Part shown: piece after piece, positions 1-8,181 of the stretch | Numbering within the stretch: position 1 is the stretch's first letter | Layout of the letters: every line of letters begins with the position of its first letter | Assembly (NCBI GenBank): GCA_016284175.1 | Contig: JAEEOJ010000070.1 | Location: forward strand, 1 to 54,294 | Origin: Lachnospiraceae bacterium | GTDB taxonomy: Bacteria > Bacillota > Clostridia > Lachnospirales > Lachnospiraceae | DNA: 54,294 nt | Reading direction: 5' to 3' | Made by a program: the position numbers and the translations under genes | Notes under the pieces: generated by a model | The model's database searches: none | What the model was told of the DNA's origin: nothing | What the model saw: the letters and a program-made list of their open reading frames with translations, nothing else

Positions 1-579
1 GGACCTGCTGCTAAAAGTGTACGTATGAAGCTGCCCAAATTCACTCTGATAGGCGCTACAACACGTATAGGCATGCTTACGGCTCCTCTTCGTGACAGAT
101 TCGGTGAAATTCACAAGCTTGAATATTATTCGATAGACGAACTTTCAAGGATCGTTATGAAATCCGCTAACAGACTTGATACTTCTTTAGATATCGAATC
201 TGCATCGGAACTTGCAAGAAGATCAAGAGGTACGCCGAGAATTGCCAACAGGCTTTTAAAGAGAGTCAGAGACTATGCACTTGTTGCAAATGAAGGCATT
301 ATTTCAAAGCAGATTACAGACGAGTGCCTCGATATGCTTGATATCGACAAATACGGACTTGATGCAACCGACAGAAAATACCTCGAAATGATTATTGAAC
401 GTTTCAAAGGCGGACCTGTCGGAGTAGAAACTCTGGCTGCTTCTTTGTCAGAAGAAACCGAAACAATTGAGGATGTTTACGAACCTTATCTGTTACAGCT
501 TGGATTTATTCAGAGAACCCCTAAAGGTAGAGTCGCATCCGACCTTTCTTATGCACATCTTGGGCTTGAAAAGGATTAA
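1..579 (+). CDS. ruvB: Holliday junction branch migration ATPase RuvB (3' part)
   Basis: This is the C-terminal 192 residues of RuvB, the hexameric AAA+ motor that drives branch migration of Holliday junctions with RuvA. The frame is open from base 1, so the gene starts outside the window; the ATG at base 25 is internal. Visible are the sensor-1 region (IGATTR), the arginine-finger stretch (PLRDRF) and the C-terminal winged-helix DNA-binding domain ([18 protein letters not shown]). The Walker A and B motifs lie upstream of the window. In Firmicutes ruvB normally follows ruvA and is often under SOS control; neither ruvA nor its promoter is visible here. The family call is very secure. Confidence 0.97.
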   Translation, partial: GPAAKSVRMKLPKFTLIGATTRIGMLTAPLRDRFGEIHKLEYYSIDELSRIVMKSANRLDTSLDIESASELARRSRGTPRIANRLLKRVRDYALVANEGIISKQITDECLDMLDIDKYGLDATDRKYLEMIIERFKGGPVGVETLAASLSEETETIEDVYEPYLLQLGFIQRTPKGRVASDLSYAHLGLEKD

Positions 580-630
580 TTATTTTTGTATACTTTTATT
601 TGATTTAGAATATAAACGGGGTATGTTTAA

Positions 631-1008
631 ATGACCGGCAAGAGCGAAATTGAAGTAATTATTGGTGGCAAGGTTTATTATATTTCAGGATATGAATCCG
701 AGGAATATTTACAAAAGGTTGCATCTTATATAAATTCCAAAATCAGTGATTTTGAAGGTGAAGATGCATATAAAAGACTGAACAGTCAGTATCAGAATCT
801 TCTTTTGCTTTTAAATATGGCTGATGATTATTTCAAGGCCAAAGCAAGAATTGATTTGCTCGAAGAAGAGTTAAACTCCAAAGATAACGATTTATGCAAT
901 ATCAAGCACGAACTTATTTCAACGCAGATTAAGCTTGATAATGCAAAGACAGAAATCATATCGAAGGATAACATGATAGCAAGACTTGAAGGCGATTGGA
1001 ATAAATAA
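631..1008 (+). CDS. zapA: Cell division protein ZapA
   Basis: ZapA is a small FtsZ-associated protein that cross-links protofilaments and stabilises the Z-ring at midcell. The 125-residue product has the usual plan: an N-terminal beta-rich head (EIEVIIGGKVYYISGYES, residues about 6-23) followed by a long helix that forms the dimeric or tetrameric coiled coil (about residues 60-120, heptad-like and rich in E, K and L). Length is normal for the Firmicutes form. It lies 51 bp behind ruvB and is closed by a hairpin terminator at 1013-1042, so it may be co-transcribed with ruvB. A GGGG-containing ribosome-binding site precedes the ATG. Confidence 0.88.
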   Translation: MTGKSEIEVIIGGKVYYISGYESEEYLQKVASYINSKISDFEGEDAYKRLNSQYQNLLLLLNMADDYFKAKARIDLLEEELNSKDNDLCNIKHELISTQIKLDNAKTEIISKDNMIARLEGDWNK

Positions 1009-1012
1009 AAAC

Positions 1013-1042
1013 AAAACCGTATGATTTTTCATGCGGTTTTTT
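1013..1042 (+). terminator. Rho-independent terminator after zapA
   Basis: A 12-bp imperfect stem (AAAACCGTATGA / TCATGCGGTTTT) has a TTTT loop and runs into a T-tract. It begins 4 bases after the zapA stop codon. Confidence 0.8.
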
Positions 1043-1069
1043 CATGTCTTTATCTTTTATGAGGTTTAA

Positions 1070-3253
1070 ATGGTTGAATTACTTTCTCCCGCAGGTGAAT
1101 ACAGTTCGTTTTTAGGTGCGATAAATGCAGGTGCAGATGCAGTATATCTTGCCGGCAATATGTATGGCGCCAGAGCAAGTGCGGTAAATTTTTCGAATGA
1201 AGAGCTCATAAAAGCCATTCGTTATGCGCATTTGTTTAACAGAAAAGTATTTTTGACAGTTAATACGCTTACAAAGAACAATGAACTTGAAAATCTAAAA
1301 GAGTTTTTAAATCCTTTGTATCAGAGCGGCCTTGATGCAGTTATTGTGCAGGATATAGGTGTTTTTAAGTACATAAAAGAAACTTTTAAAGATCTGGATA
1401 TCCATGTATCCACGCAGGCTGTTGTAACAAGTAAATACGGTGCTGAGTTTTATAAAAAACTAGGTGCTGCGAGAGTAGTGCTTGCAAGAGAATTAACTTT
1501 GCCTGAAGTAAAGAAAATTACATCTACCGGAATAGAGACCGAATGCTTTATTCACGGAGCAATGTGTTATTCGTATTCGGGAATGTGTTTATTCTCATCA
1601 TTCTTAGGCGGCAACTCCGGAAACAGAGGACGATGCAAGGGTCCCTGCAGACAGCCTTATGTACTTGATGACAAAGAGTCTTATATATTAAGCCTTGCTG
1701 ATATGAATACTGTTGAGATAATCGACAGACTGATTAATGCGGGTATTTATTCTTTTAAGATTGAAGGCAGACTTAAAAGTCCTTCTTATGCAGCCGGTGT
1801 AACGGCGATTTATCGAAAATATATTGATTACTGTCTTGAAAATCCCGGTAAAGAGCTGATTATAAGCGAAGAAGATAAAAATATACTTAAAACTCTGTAT
1901 TCCAGAACTTCGACAGGTACTGGATATTATGACAGAGTATCTTCACGTAAAATGGTGACAATTAAAAAAGGCGCATATGCGAAAGTTGATGAAGCACTTG
2001 AAAAAGTTGTAATTGAGAAATATATTGATGCTCCTTTGAAGCAGAAAATTAAATTTGAATTCAAAGCAATTCCCGGAGAAAATGCAGTATTAAAGGTTTA
2101 TGCAGTTATAAACGGTAAAGAGTATTCGGCCGAAGCCGTTTCCGAAGAAATAATAGAAACCGCTCAAAAGGCTCCTACATCCGAGGAAGATGTTTTAAAG
2201 CAATTAAAGAAACTCGGTAATACTGATTTTGAGCTTTGTGAATGTAAAATTACGGTTGATAATTCTTTTGTGCCGTCTTCTCTTGTAAATAAGCTTAGAA
2301 GAGAAGCGGTGGAAATGCTTGAAATTGAGATATATAATTCCGGCTTAGACAGTAAAAATGAATCGGTTTCTAATTCTAATGAAAACTTATTTGAATTCGT
2401 TAACAATGCTTTAGAAGCTGATACAGCAACAGATGATAAAATATCAGAAAACAGAGCATTTGTTAAAACAATTGAGCAGTTTAAATATGTTTTAAACAAT
2501 GATTTTTATGATTCAGTTGTGATTAATAAAGATATAATCGGTAAAGCTGAATCAAAAGAATTAATCTCAAAGAGCGGAAAGGCCTTATACCTTGAACTTC
2601 CGCCTGTTTTAAGATCATTAAATCTGTCCGAATTTGAAGATTTAATTGATTTTGCTAAAGGAAACGATTTAATAAAAGGCGTTTATGTTAATCAGTATGA
2701 TGCATATGAGCTCTTAAAAGAAAAAAGTTTCAGCAAAGAAATCTGTTCTAATGTAAACATCTACAGCTACAACAATATGAGCGCATCTTTAAATTCGAAG
2801 TTGTTTGATGAAATTACTGCGCCTCTTGAATTAAGTCTTTATGATATTCCGGAAATTAACAAGAGTTTCAGTTTTCTTATGTACGGAAGAGCGCCTTTAA
2901 TGCATACAGCCAACTGCGTGTTAAAAACTACAGGTAAATGCCGGAAAGGTTTGTCAGATAAAGAAAACTTTGTAACTCTTAAAGACAGACTCGGCGTAGA
3001 TTTTAAAGTTTATATACAGTGTGATGATTCGCTCTGCTTTAATACGATTTATAATTCCAAGCCTACATCTTTACATAAGTATTTTAACCGTTTAAAAGAC
3101 AGACATTTAAGATGTTTTATTTTCTCTTTTACGGATGAGAATACTAATGACATTGAAAAAATTACTGACTTCTTTGAGAATGTATTTAACGGTATAAACA
3201 GCGAACCTCCGTATGATTTTACGGCTTTCCACATGAAGAACGGCATTCTATAG
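1070..3253 (+). CDS. U32 family peptidase / collagenase-like protein with DUF3656-type region
   Basis: The N-terminal half (about residues 1-270) matches the peptidase U32 fold: LLSPAGEYSSFLGAINAGAD at the start, then HVSTQAVVTS and a conserved cysteine-rich block (ECFIHGAMCYSYSGMC near residues 158-173 and GRCKGPCRQPY near 187-197). In U32 proteins such as RlhA, TrhP and UbiU/V these cysteines bind an Fe-S cluster. The known members hydroxylate RNA bases or cofactors rather than acting as proteases. The long C-terminal part (about 380-727) is typical of the large U32 form that carries DUF3656. An RNA-modifying role, like E. coli RlhA acting on 23S rRNA, is inference from family. The gene is in the same direction as ruvB-zapA but behind a terminator. 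Confidence 0.85.
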   Translation: MVELLSPAGEYSSFLGAINAGADAVYLAGNMYGARASAVNFSNEELIKAIRYAHLFNRKVFLTVNTLTKNNELENLKEFLNPLYQSGLDAVIVQDIGVFKYIKETFKDLDIHVSTQAVVTSKYGAEFYKKLGAARVVLARELTLPEVKKITSTGIETECFIHGAMCYSYSGMCLFSSFLGGNSGNRGRCKGPCRQPYVLDDKESYILSLADMNTVEIIDRLINAGIYSFKIEGRLKSPSYAAGVTAIYRKYIDYCLENPGKELIISEEDKNILKTLYSRTSTGTGYYDRVSSRKMVTIKKGAYAKVDEALEKVVIEKYIDAPLKQKIKFEFKAIPGENAVLKVYAVINGKEYSAEAVSEEIIETAQKAPTSEEDVLKQLKKLGNTDFELCECKITVDNSFVPSSLVNKLRREAVEMLEIEIYNSGLDSKNESVSNSNENLFEFVNNALEADTATDDKISENRAFVKTIEQFKYVLNNDFYDSVVINKDIIGKAESKELISKSGKALYLELPPVLRSLNLSEFEDLIDFAKGNDLIKGVYVNQYDAYELLKEKSFSKEICSNVNIYSYNNMSASLNSKLFDEITAPLELSLYDIPEINKSFSFLMYGRAPLMHTANCVLKTTGKCRKGLSDKENFVTLKDRLGVDFKVYIQCDDSLCFNTIYNSKPTSLHKYFNRLKDRHLRCFIFSFTDENTNDIEKITDFFENVFNGINSEPPYDFTAFHMKNGIL

Positions 3254-3335
3254 ATTATCTTTCAATTAAACGTGTTTTATTGTATAATTTTCTGTGTATG
3301 TGTTGCATTTTTAAGACTGGATTTTAGGATATTTT

Positions 3336-3716
3336 ATGAACTTCTCTGATTATATTTATGTCGATGATTACTGCTTTTCAAAAATCGACGAAATAAAAGA
3401 GAATATGGAAAAAAGAAAGAAGATTATTACAGATCCGTTTTTTGTAATAATCTTAAATGAATATACCTCAAAACTTGAATTTTGCGACTGGATGTTTCTG
3501 CTTCAGAGACACTATAAAAACAATCCGCCTTTAATTGTCGGACTGGCAAAGGATTATGATTCTGCAGAAGAATTAACATGCCATATGATTGAGAACTGCC
3601 TCATAAAAGTAAAGAATCTTGATTATATTGCATATCTTGCATCACTTCCCGAAATAGAAGAAGGCACGGTACTTCCGAAATTGTTAAAGATTTCCGGAGG
3701 AAAGATGTATGCTTAA
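3336..3716 (+). CDS. Hypothetical protein upstream of the ytfI-like gene
   Basis: This is a 126-residue soluble protein that I do not recognise. It has no signal peptide or membrane segment. It looks alpha-helical, with a central stretch (FCDWMFLLQRHYKNNPPLIVGLAKDYD split over residues about 50-77) and a conserved-looking end (YLASLPEIEEG). Its stop overlaps the start of the next gene by 8 bp, so it is translationally coupled to the DUF2953/YtfI-like gene and then to gerW, which suggests the same transcript. A TATAAT lies in the gap upstream (after 3253), but no good -35 is present. Function unknown. Confidence 0.7.
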   Translation: MNFSDYIYVDDYCFSKIDEIKENMEKRKKIITDPFFVIILNEYTSKLEFCDWMFLLQRHYKNNPPLIVGLAKDYDSAEELTCHMIENCLIKVKNLDYIAYLASLPEIEEGTVLPKLLKISGGKMYA

Positions 3717-4671
3717 AGTTCTTGCAATTATCGGAATAGTGCTTGGCGCATTAATTGTTCTTGCACTTATTATTTTGAATATATTTCTGTTTGTTCCGTT
3801 CAGATATAAAATCGGCGGTTCGAATAAAGATAAACTTTATTTCTATTTTCTGATGACGTTTTTCCTGTCGTTCTTCAGAGTCAGGGTTTATTACAAAGAA
3901 ATGATGGGATGGATGTCGCTTAGGATATTCGGAATTAAAATCTTTGATAAAGAAATTCCCGAACTGATAGAGTTTGTTCAAAAGCTTTCGGATAAATTAT
4001 CAAAGAAAGAAAAAAAGCCCGAATCTGAAACAACAGAAGCAGCCACTACCGATGAAGCAAACCTGGAAGAAGATACAATTCCCGAGACCGATACAGAGGA
4101 ATATACCATTACTGAGGAAGAAGTCGAAGCATTCCTTAATGAGCCGGATGAAATAGACGAAATGAATGCTGTTGAAAAAAACATAACATTTCTGTCTTCC
4201 ATAAAAGATTTTATTTTAAACATCAGGAAAAAGTGGTATAATTTTAAGAGGTTTGTAAATGAGAAAATAGACCAGTGGAACAAGACCAAGAAATACATCA
4301 AGTACTACTGGAAAGTTTTAAATCATCCGTCCGTAAAACCTACATTAAAACTCTTCTGGGATTTAATGATAAAGTTCATGAAACATATCTGGCCCAGGAA
4401 ATGGAGACTTAAGATTAAATACGGCGATGAAGATCCTTATCTTACCGGCAAAGTACACGGTTACATATGCATGGCAAGAGGATTGTTTGGAAGAGAAATT
4501 GATTTTACTCCCGTCTGGGATAGAAACGAATTTGAATTTGACGGATACGTAAGTGGAAGAGTACAGTTAATCGTTTTCCTGAGATTTGCATTTAAGGTAT
4601 TTGCAAACAGACATTTAAGGAAACTGGTTATACTGATTTTAAAAGGAGGAAAGATTCGTGGCAGAAAATAA
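3709..4671 (+). CDS. DUF2953 (YtfI-like) membrane protein
   Basis: The protein has one strong N-terminal membrane segment (about residues 4-30, IIGIVLGALIVLALIILNIF), followed by the FVPFRYKI start typical of DUF2953 proteins. An acidic, Thr/Glu-rich linker (about 105-145) comes next, then a basic C-terminal domain ending in a hydrophobic patch. In Bacillus subtilis the relative ytfI sits directly upstream of ytfJ/gerW, exactly as here, so the match rests on both sequence pattern and neighbours. The linker makes it longer than the usual YtfI. It overlaps the gene before by 8 bp and the gene after by 14 bp. Its precise role in sporulation is unknown. Confidence 0.75.
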   Translation: MLKVLAIIGIVLGALIVLALIILNIFLFVPFRYKIGGSNKDKLYFYFLMTFFLSFFRVRVYYKEMMGWMSLRIFGIKIFDKEIPELIEFVQKLSDKLSKKEKKPESETTEAATTDEANLEEDTIPETDTEEYTITEEEVEAFLNEPDEIDEMNAVEKNITFLSSIKDFILNIRKKWYNFKRFVNEKIDQWNKTKKYIKYYWKVLNHPSVKPTLKLFWDLMIKFMKHIWPRKWRLKIKYGDEDPYLTGKVHGYICMARGLFGREIDFTPVWDRNEFEFDGYVSGRVQLIVFLRFAFKVFANRHLRKLVILILKGGKIRGRK

Positions 4672-5056
4672 TTTTGACGGCTTGATTAATTCTTTGATGG
4701 AAGGAATGGATGGATTTTTATCCACAAAAACCGTTGTCGGAGATCCTACCAAAGTCGGAGATACAATTATAGTTCCCCTTGTGGATGTTTCCTTCGGTGT
4801 TGGCGCTGGTGCAGCCAAGGGTGATAAGAAAAACGGAGGAATGGGTGCTTTATCGGGAAAAATGACTCCTTCTGCAGTTCTTGTTATTTCAAACGGACAT
4901 ACAAGATTAGTCAATATTAAGAACCAGGATTCCGTTACCAAGTTAATCGATCTCGTTCCCGATATTCTTGACCGTATCGCAGTTAAGAAGAATAAGGACG
5001 GAGTTACAGACGCCAACGCAATAGAAACAGCATTCCCTAAGGAAAACGAAGAATAA
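4658..5056 (+). CDS. gerW: GerW/YtfJ family sporulation protein
   Basis: GerW (YtfJ) is a small forespore protein needed for a normal germination response in Bacillus. The 132-residue product shows the family's features: the VGDPTKVGDTIIVPLVDVSF segment (about residues 28-47), then a Gly/Ala-rich stretch (GVGAGAAKG) and the SGKMTPSAVLVI strand. Translation starts at GTG 4658, chosen because AAAGGAGGA sits 8 bases upstream; the start lies inside the end of the DUF2953 gene. Its presence supports a spore-forming lineage, though not necessarily sporulation in this strain. Confidence 0.88.
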   Translation: MAENNFDGLINSLMEGMDGFLSTKTVVGDPTKVGDTIIVPLVDVSFGVGAGAAKGDKKNGGMGALSGKMTPSAVLVISNGHTRLVNIKNQDSVTKLIDLVPDILDRIAVKKNKDGVTDANAIETAFPKENEE

Positions 5057-5059
5057 TAT

Positions 5060-5641
5060 ATGGATAATTTCATCTCAATACTTCGCGATTCAAATTCTCC
5101 TGAAGAACTTGAGGAATTAAAAGTTCAACTTTACAGAGAAAATGTTAGAATCAAAACCGATAGGGCTGATCTTGAGGAATTGAGAATATCGGTTTTTAAA
5201 GAAAAGGAAGAACTTGAAGAGTCCATGGCCAGACTTGAAGAAGGCCGCAGGCAGTTCGAACAGGAAGCCGATGAAATAAATGAACGTATAGAAAAATCCA
5301 GAAAGAATCTTGAAGAAGACATCAATGATTACAATATAAGAAAAGGTCTGCTTGAAGATGAAATAAAGAAACTGGATGAAGACAGGCTTAAATTAAACCG
5401 CGAAAAAGCAGAATTTCAAAACTTAAAAAATCGCAGTAATACTTTAAGAAAAGTGCCGCAGCTTGAATACCGTCAGGGAATTTTCTTTAAAGGCATTACT
5501 GATGAGAAAGCTCTTAAAAAGAGATATAAAGACCTTGTAAAGGTTTTTCATCCGGACACGGATGCCGGAGATACTTATACATTGCAGAATATTACCAGGG
5601 AATACGAGACATTGCTGCATGATATACAGATGAAAGCATAA
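5060..5641 (+). CDS. Coiled-coil protein with C-terminal J-domain
   Basis: Residues about 10-130 form a long, highly charged coiled coil rich in E, K and L. The last 50 residues resemble a J-domain: helix ALKKRYKDLVKVFHPD, with the diagnostic HPD at 164-166, then a third helix NITREYETLL. J-domains stimulate DnaK-type chaperones. The usual layout puts the J-domain at the N-terminus with a Gly/Phe region and zinc fingers; here those are absent and the domain is C-terminal, so this is a type III (specialised) J-protein. It starts 3 bases after gerW and ends at a terminator, so it is the last gene of the ytfI-gerW operon. A link to spore or envelope assembly is a guess from context. Confidence 0.72.
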   Translation: MDNFISILRDSNSPEELEELKVQLYRENVRIKTDRADLEELRISVFKEKEELEESMARLEEGRRQFEQEADEINERIEKSRKNLEEDINDYNIRKGLLEDEIKKLDEDRLKLNREKAEFQNLKNRSNTLRKVPQLEYRQGIFFKGITDEKALKKRYKDLVKVFHPDTDAGDTYTLQNITREYETLLHDIQMKA

Positions 5642-5675
5642 AAGCAGGAGAGTAATTTTACTACCTGCTTTTTTT
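5641..5675 (+). terminator. Terminator of the gerW operon
   Basis: The stem AAAGCAGG / CCTGCTTT has an additional inner AGTA / TACT pairing and is followed by a T-run. It starts at the stop codon of the J-domain gene. Confidence 0.85.
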
Positions 5676-5690
5676 ATGAGAAAAAAACAT

Positions 5691-5721
5691 AAAAAAAGTG
5701 CCTGTCCAATCGGACAAGCAC
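5691..5721 (-). terminator. Terminator of rpmB
   Basis: The hairpin GTGC-TGTCC / GGACA-GCAC (5698-5721) is followed on the minus strand by seven Ts. It lies 21 bp beyond the rpmB stop and faces the terminator of the gerW operon. Confidence 0.82.
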
Positions 5722-5742
5722 GAATAATCTTTTTAGTAATAA

Positions 5743-5928
5743 TTACGCTCTTTCAACCAAGCCTGACTTTAAACATCTTGTGCAAACATGCATGGTCTTT
5801 GTGGTACCGTTAACCTTACACTTAACTGTTCTGATATTGGAATTCCAAATATGATTTGAACGTCTGTGTGAATGGCTTACGTTGTTACCGAAATGAACGC
5901 CTTTATCACAAATATCGCATTTAGCCAT
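5743..5928 (-). CDS. rpmB: 50S ribosomal protein bL28
   Basis: The 61-residue protein is bL28 of the large ribosomal subunit. It begins MAKCDICDKGVHFGNNVSHSH and ends CTRCLKSG. The CxxC pairs at residues 4-7 and near 48-51 show the zinc-binding (C+) form of L28, whose zinc-free paralogues replace it under zinc limitation in some bacteria. The start has a strong AAGGAGGTG ribosome-binding site. It is divergent from asp23-fakA, the same arrangement as rpmB / yloU-yloV in Bacillus subtilis. It is monocistronic, with its own promoter and terminator. Confidence 0.96.
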   Translation of the reverse strand: MAKCDICDKGVHFGNNVSHSHRRSNHIWNSNIRTVKCKVNGTTKTMHVCTRCLKSGLVERA

Positions 5929-5963
5929 TTTTTAACACCTCCTTAAACTGACAAAAAGGATAA

Positions 5964-5978
5964 GGAGAATGCTTCTCC
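5964..5978 (-). other. Small hairpin in the rpmB 5' leader
   Basis: A perfect inverted repeat GGAGAA-gca-TTCTCC (minus strand) lies between the rpmB promoter and its ribosome-binding site. It has no T-run, so it is not a terminator. It could stabilise the mRNA or take part in regulation by a ribosomal protein; there is no direct evidence for either. Confidence 0.4.
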
Positions 5979-5996
5979 ACAATCCACAACGTTAGT

Positions 5997-6025
5997 ATTA
6001 TACCCAAAATAAATTTAAAAGGCAA
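5997..6025 (-). promoter_or_regulatory. Sigma-A-type promoter of rpmB
   Basis: On the minus strand, TTGCCT (6025-6020) and TATAAT (6002-5997) are 17 bp apart. Transcription would begin near 5990 and give a leader of about 60 nt. Confidence 0.7.
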
Positions 6026-6070
6026 CTATAAATTGAAAAAATTGTAAATTTTATTAACATTATGTGAATA

Positions 6071-6102
6071 TTGTTTATTTTTTTGAATTCAGGTAATATA
6101 AT
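6071..6102 (+). promoter_or_regulatory. Candidate promoter of asp23-fakA-recG
   Basis: TTGTTT (6071-6076) is 17 bp from TAATAT (6094-6099), which overlaps a perfect TATAAT at 6097-6102. The -35 is a weak match. The position fits the only gap upstream of the operon. Confidence 0.42.
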
Positions 6103-6138
6103 GTGTAGCAGTGTGTTAAAAAACGAGGAGGGGACTAT

Positions 6139-6495
6139 ATGAAAGGAACTCTTGATACGCATTTAGGTAACGTTTCCATTAACAACAATGTCATAGCTGA
6201 ATACGCAGGAAATGTAGCATTGGAATGCTACGGTGTTGCAGGCATGGCTCAGATTAATGTTGCCGAGGGTGTTGCAAGCATCCTTAAAAGAGACAGCATG
6301 TCAAAGGGTATTTCTGTTTCTCTTGACAATAATAAACTTACTATCAATCTTCACATCATCGTTGCTTTCGGCGTTTCAATTACAGCCGTTGCAAATAACG
6401 TAATGAGTGAAGTTAAATACAATGTTGAACAGTTCGCCGGTTTGGATGTTGAAAAAGTCAATGTCTTCATCGAAGGCGTCAGCGTTGTTGAATAA
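6139..6495 (+). CDS. Asp23/Gls24 family envelope stress protein (YloU-like)
   Basis: The 118-residue protein has the Asp23/Gls24 pattern: GNVSINNNVIAEYAGNVALE at residues 10-29, then a G-V-A-G-M segment and the VAFGVSITAVANNV stretch ending with VNVFIEGV. Family members sit near the membrane in Firmicutes and are tied to cell-envelope homeostasis. The neighbour fakA (yloV) and the divergent rpmB match the Bacillus rpmB/yloU/yloV arrangement. A strong GAGGAGGGG ribosome-binding site precedes the ATG. Its molecular activity is not established. Confidence 0.9.
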   Translation: MKGTLDTHLGNVSINNNVIAEYAGNVALECYGVAGMAQINVAEGVASILKRDSMSKGISVSLDNNKLTINLHIIVAFGVSITAVANNVMSEVKYNVEQFAGLDVEKVNVFIEGVSVVE

Positions 6496-6506
6496 GGAGG
6501 ATTATC

Positions 6507-8177
6507 GTGTCTAAGAATACGATCGATTCAAAACTGCTTGCCAGAATGTTTATGGCAGGTGCATGTAATCTTGAAAAAAACAAAGATTATATAAATGAGC
6601 TCAATGTTTTCCCTGTTCCCGACGGTGATACAGGAACCAACATGACAATGACTATAATGTCAGCGTACAAAGAGCTTAATAATCTTGAAGACCCGGACAT
6701 GAAAGCTACATGCAAAGCTATTTCTTCAGGTTCCTTAAGAGGTGCGAGAGGAAACAGCGGTGTAATTTTATCTCAGCTTATCAGAGGCTTTACAAAAATT
6801 GCCTGTGAAGAAAAAGAGCTTGATATCAATATTATTACAGATGCATGCAAAAACTCTGTAGCGACTGCATATAAGGCTGTTATGAAGCCCAAGGAAGGTA
6901 CAATTCTTACTGTAGCTTCAGGAGTTTATGACAAAGCAGAAGAATTAAGAAAGAACGGCGAAACAGATTTGACTGTTTTCCTTGAAACAGTAATAGCTTA
7001 CGCCGATGAAGTTTTATTAAAAACTCCCGATCTTTTACCCGTACTTAAACAGGCGGGCGTAGTCGATTCCGGCGGACAGGGTCTGATGGAGTTTTTACAC
7101 GGTGCGCTTGATCTTTTTGAAGGAAAAGATGTTGAAACAAATATTGCTTCACAGAAAGCTTCCGCTAAAGTTGAAAAGAAAGAAAGTTCTGACAGTATAG
7201 CCAATGAGCTTAAATACAGTTACAGAACTGATTTTACGATTCTTTTAAACAAACCATTTAATGCAAAGACAGAACAGGATCTTAAAAACTTCCTCGAGGC
7301 TCTTGGTGACAGCATTAATATTGTTCCGACAGACGGAAATATTAAAGTTCACTGCCATACCAACGATCCCGGTCTTATTATTCAAAGAGCACTTAAGCAG
7401 GGTGTTTTAACCGATATTAAGGTTGAAAACTTAAAGCTTGAAGGAAAAGAAGAAACTGCAGAAGCAAAAGCAGAGCCCGTAAAAGAGGAAATTAAGCCCG
7501 AGATTAAAGAAGAAGCCAAGGAATACGGATTTATTGCAGTATCTGTCGGCGACGGTATGAGTGAAATCTTTAAGTCAATCGGTGCTGATTATATTATCGA
7601 AGGCGGTCAGACCATGAATCCTTCGACGGAAGATGTTTTAAATGCAATTGATAAAGTCAACGCAAAGCATGTATTCATTTTCCCGAACAATAAGAATATT
7701 ATCCTTGCGGCAAACCAGGCAAGAGATTTAACCGAAGATAAAGAAGTTATTGTTATTCCTACAAAGACTGTTCCTCAGGGAATTGCAGCATTAATTAATT
7801 TCTTACCTGATTCATCTGTTGACGAAAACACAGATAATATGACTGAAGGTGCTAACAATGTTAAAACCGGTCAGGTAACATATGCAGTAAGAGATACAGA
7901 AATCGACGATAAGGTAATCCAGAAAGACGATTACATGGGCATCGGAGATAAAGGTATTTTATCAGTCGGTTCCGACAGAGATTCTGTAACAAAAGAAATG
8001 ATTGCAGAAATGGTTGATGACGACACCTGCGTCATTACCGTTTATGTTGGTTCAGATGTTGAAGAAACAGATTACGAACAATTAAAGTCCGATCTGGAAG
8101 AACTTTACGAAGATGTTGAAGTTGAAATCCAGATAGGCGGACAGCCGATATATTATTACATCGTATCAGTAGAGTAA
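6507..8177 (+). CDS. fakA: Fatty acid kinase catalytic subunit FakA (DAK2/YloV family)
   Basis: FakA phosphorylates exogenous fatty acids bound to FakB, feeding PlsX/PlsY phospholipid synthesis; FakB genes are not in this window. The N-terminal DhaL/DAK2 domain (about residues 1-205) shows the nucleotide and Mg motif FPVPDGDTGTNM and the loop GSLRGARGNSGVILSQL. The middle and C-terminal domains (about 235-556) include the conserved IKVHCHTNDPG and PNNKNI segments. The two are joined by a Lys/Glu-rich linker near residues 312-332. The start is GTG 6507 with AAGGAGG just upstream. It lies 11 bp after asp23. Confidence 0.92.
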   Translation: MSKNTIDSKLLARMFMAGACNLEKNKDYINELNVFPVPDGDTGTNMTMTIMSAYKELNNLEDPDMKATCKAISSGSLRGARGNSGVILSQLIRGFTKIACEEKELDINIITDACKNSVATAYKAVMKPKEGTILTVASGVYDKAEELRKNGETDLTVFLETVIAYADEVLLKTPDLLPVLKQAGVVDSGGQGLMEFLHGALDLFEGKDVETNIASQKASAKVEKKESSDSIANELKYSYRTDFTILLNKPFNAKTEQDLKNFLEALGDSINIVPTDGNIKVHCHTNDPGLIIQRALKQGVLTDIKVENLKLEGKEETAEAKAEPVKEEIKPEIKEEAKEYGFIAVSVGDGMSEIFKSIGADYIIEGGQTMNPSTEDVLNAIDKVNAKHVFIFPNNKNIILAANQARDLTEDKEVIVIPTKTVPQGIAALINFLPDSSVDENTDNMTEGANNVKTGQVTYAVRDTEIDDKVIQKDDYMGIGDKGILSVGSDRDSVTKEMIAEMVDDDTCVITVYVGSDVEETDYEQLKSDLEELYEDVEVEIQIGGQPIYYYIVSVE

Positions 8178-8181
8178 TTCA

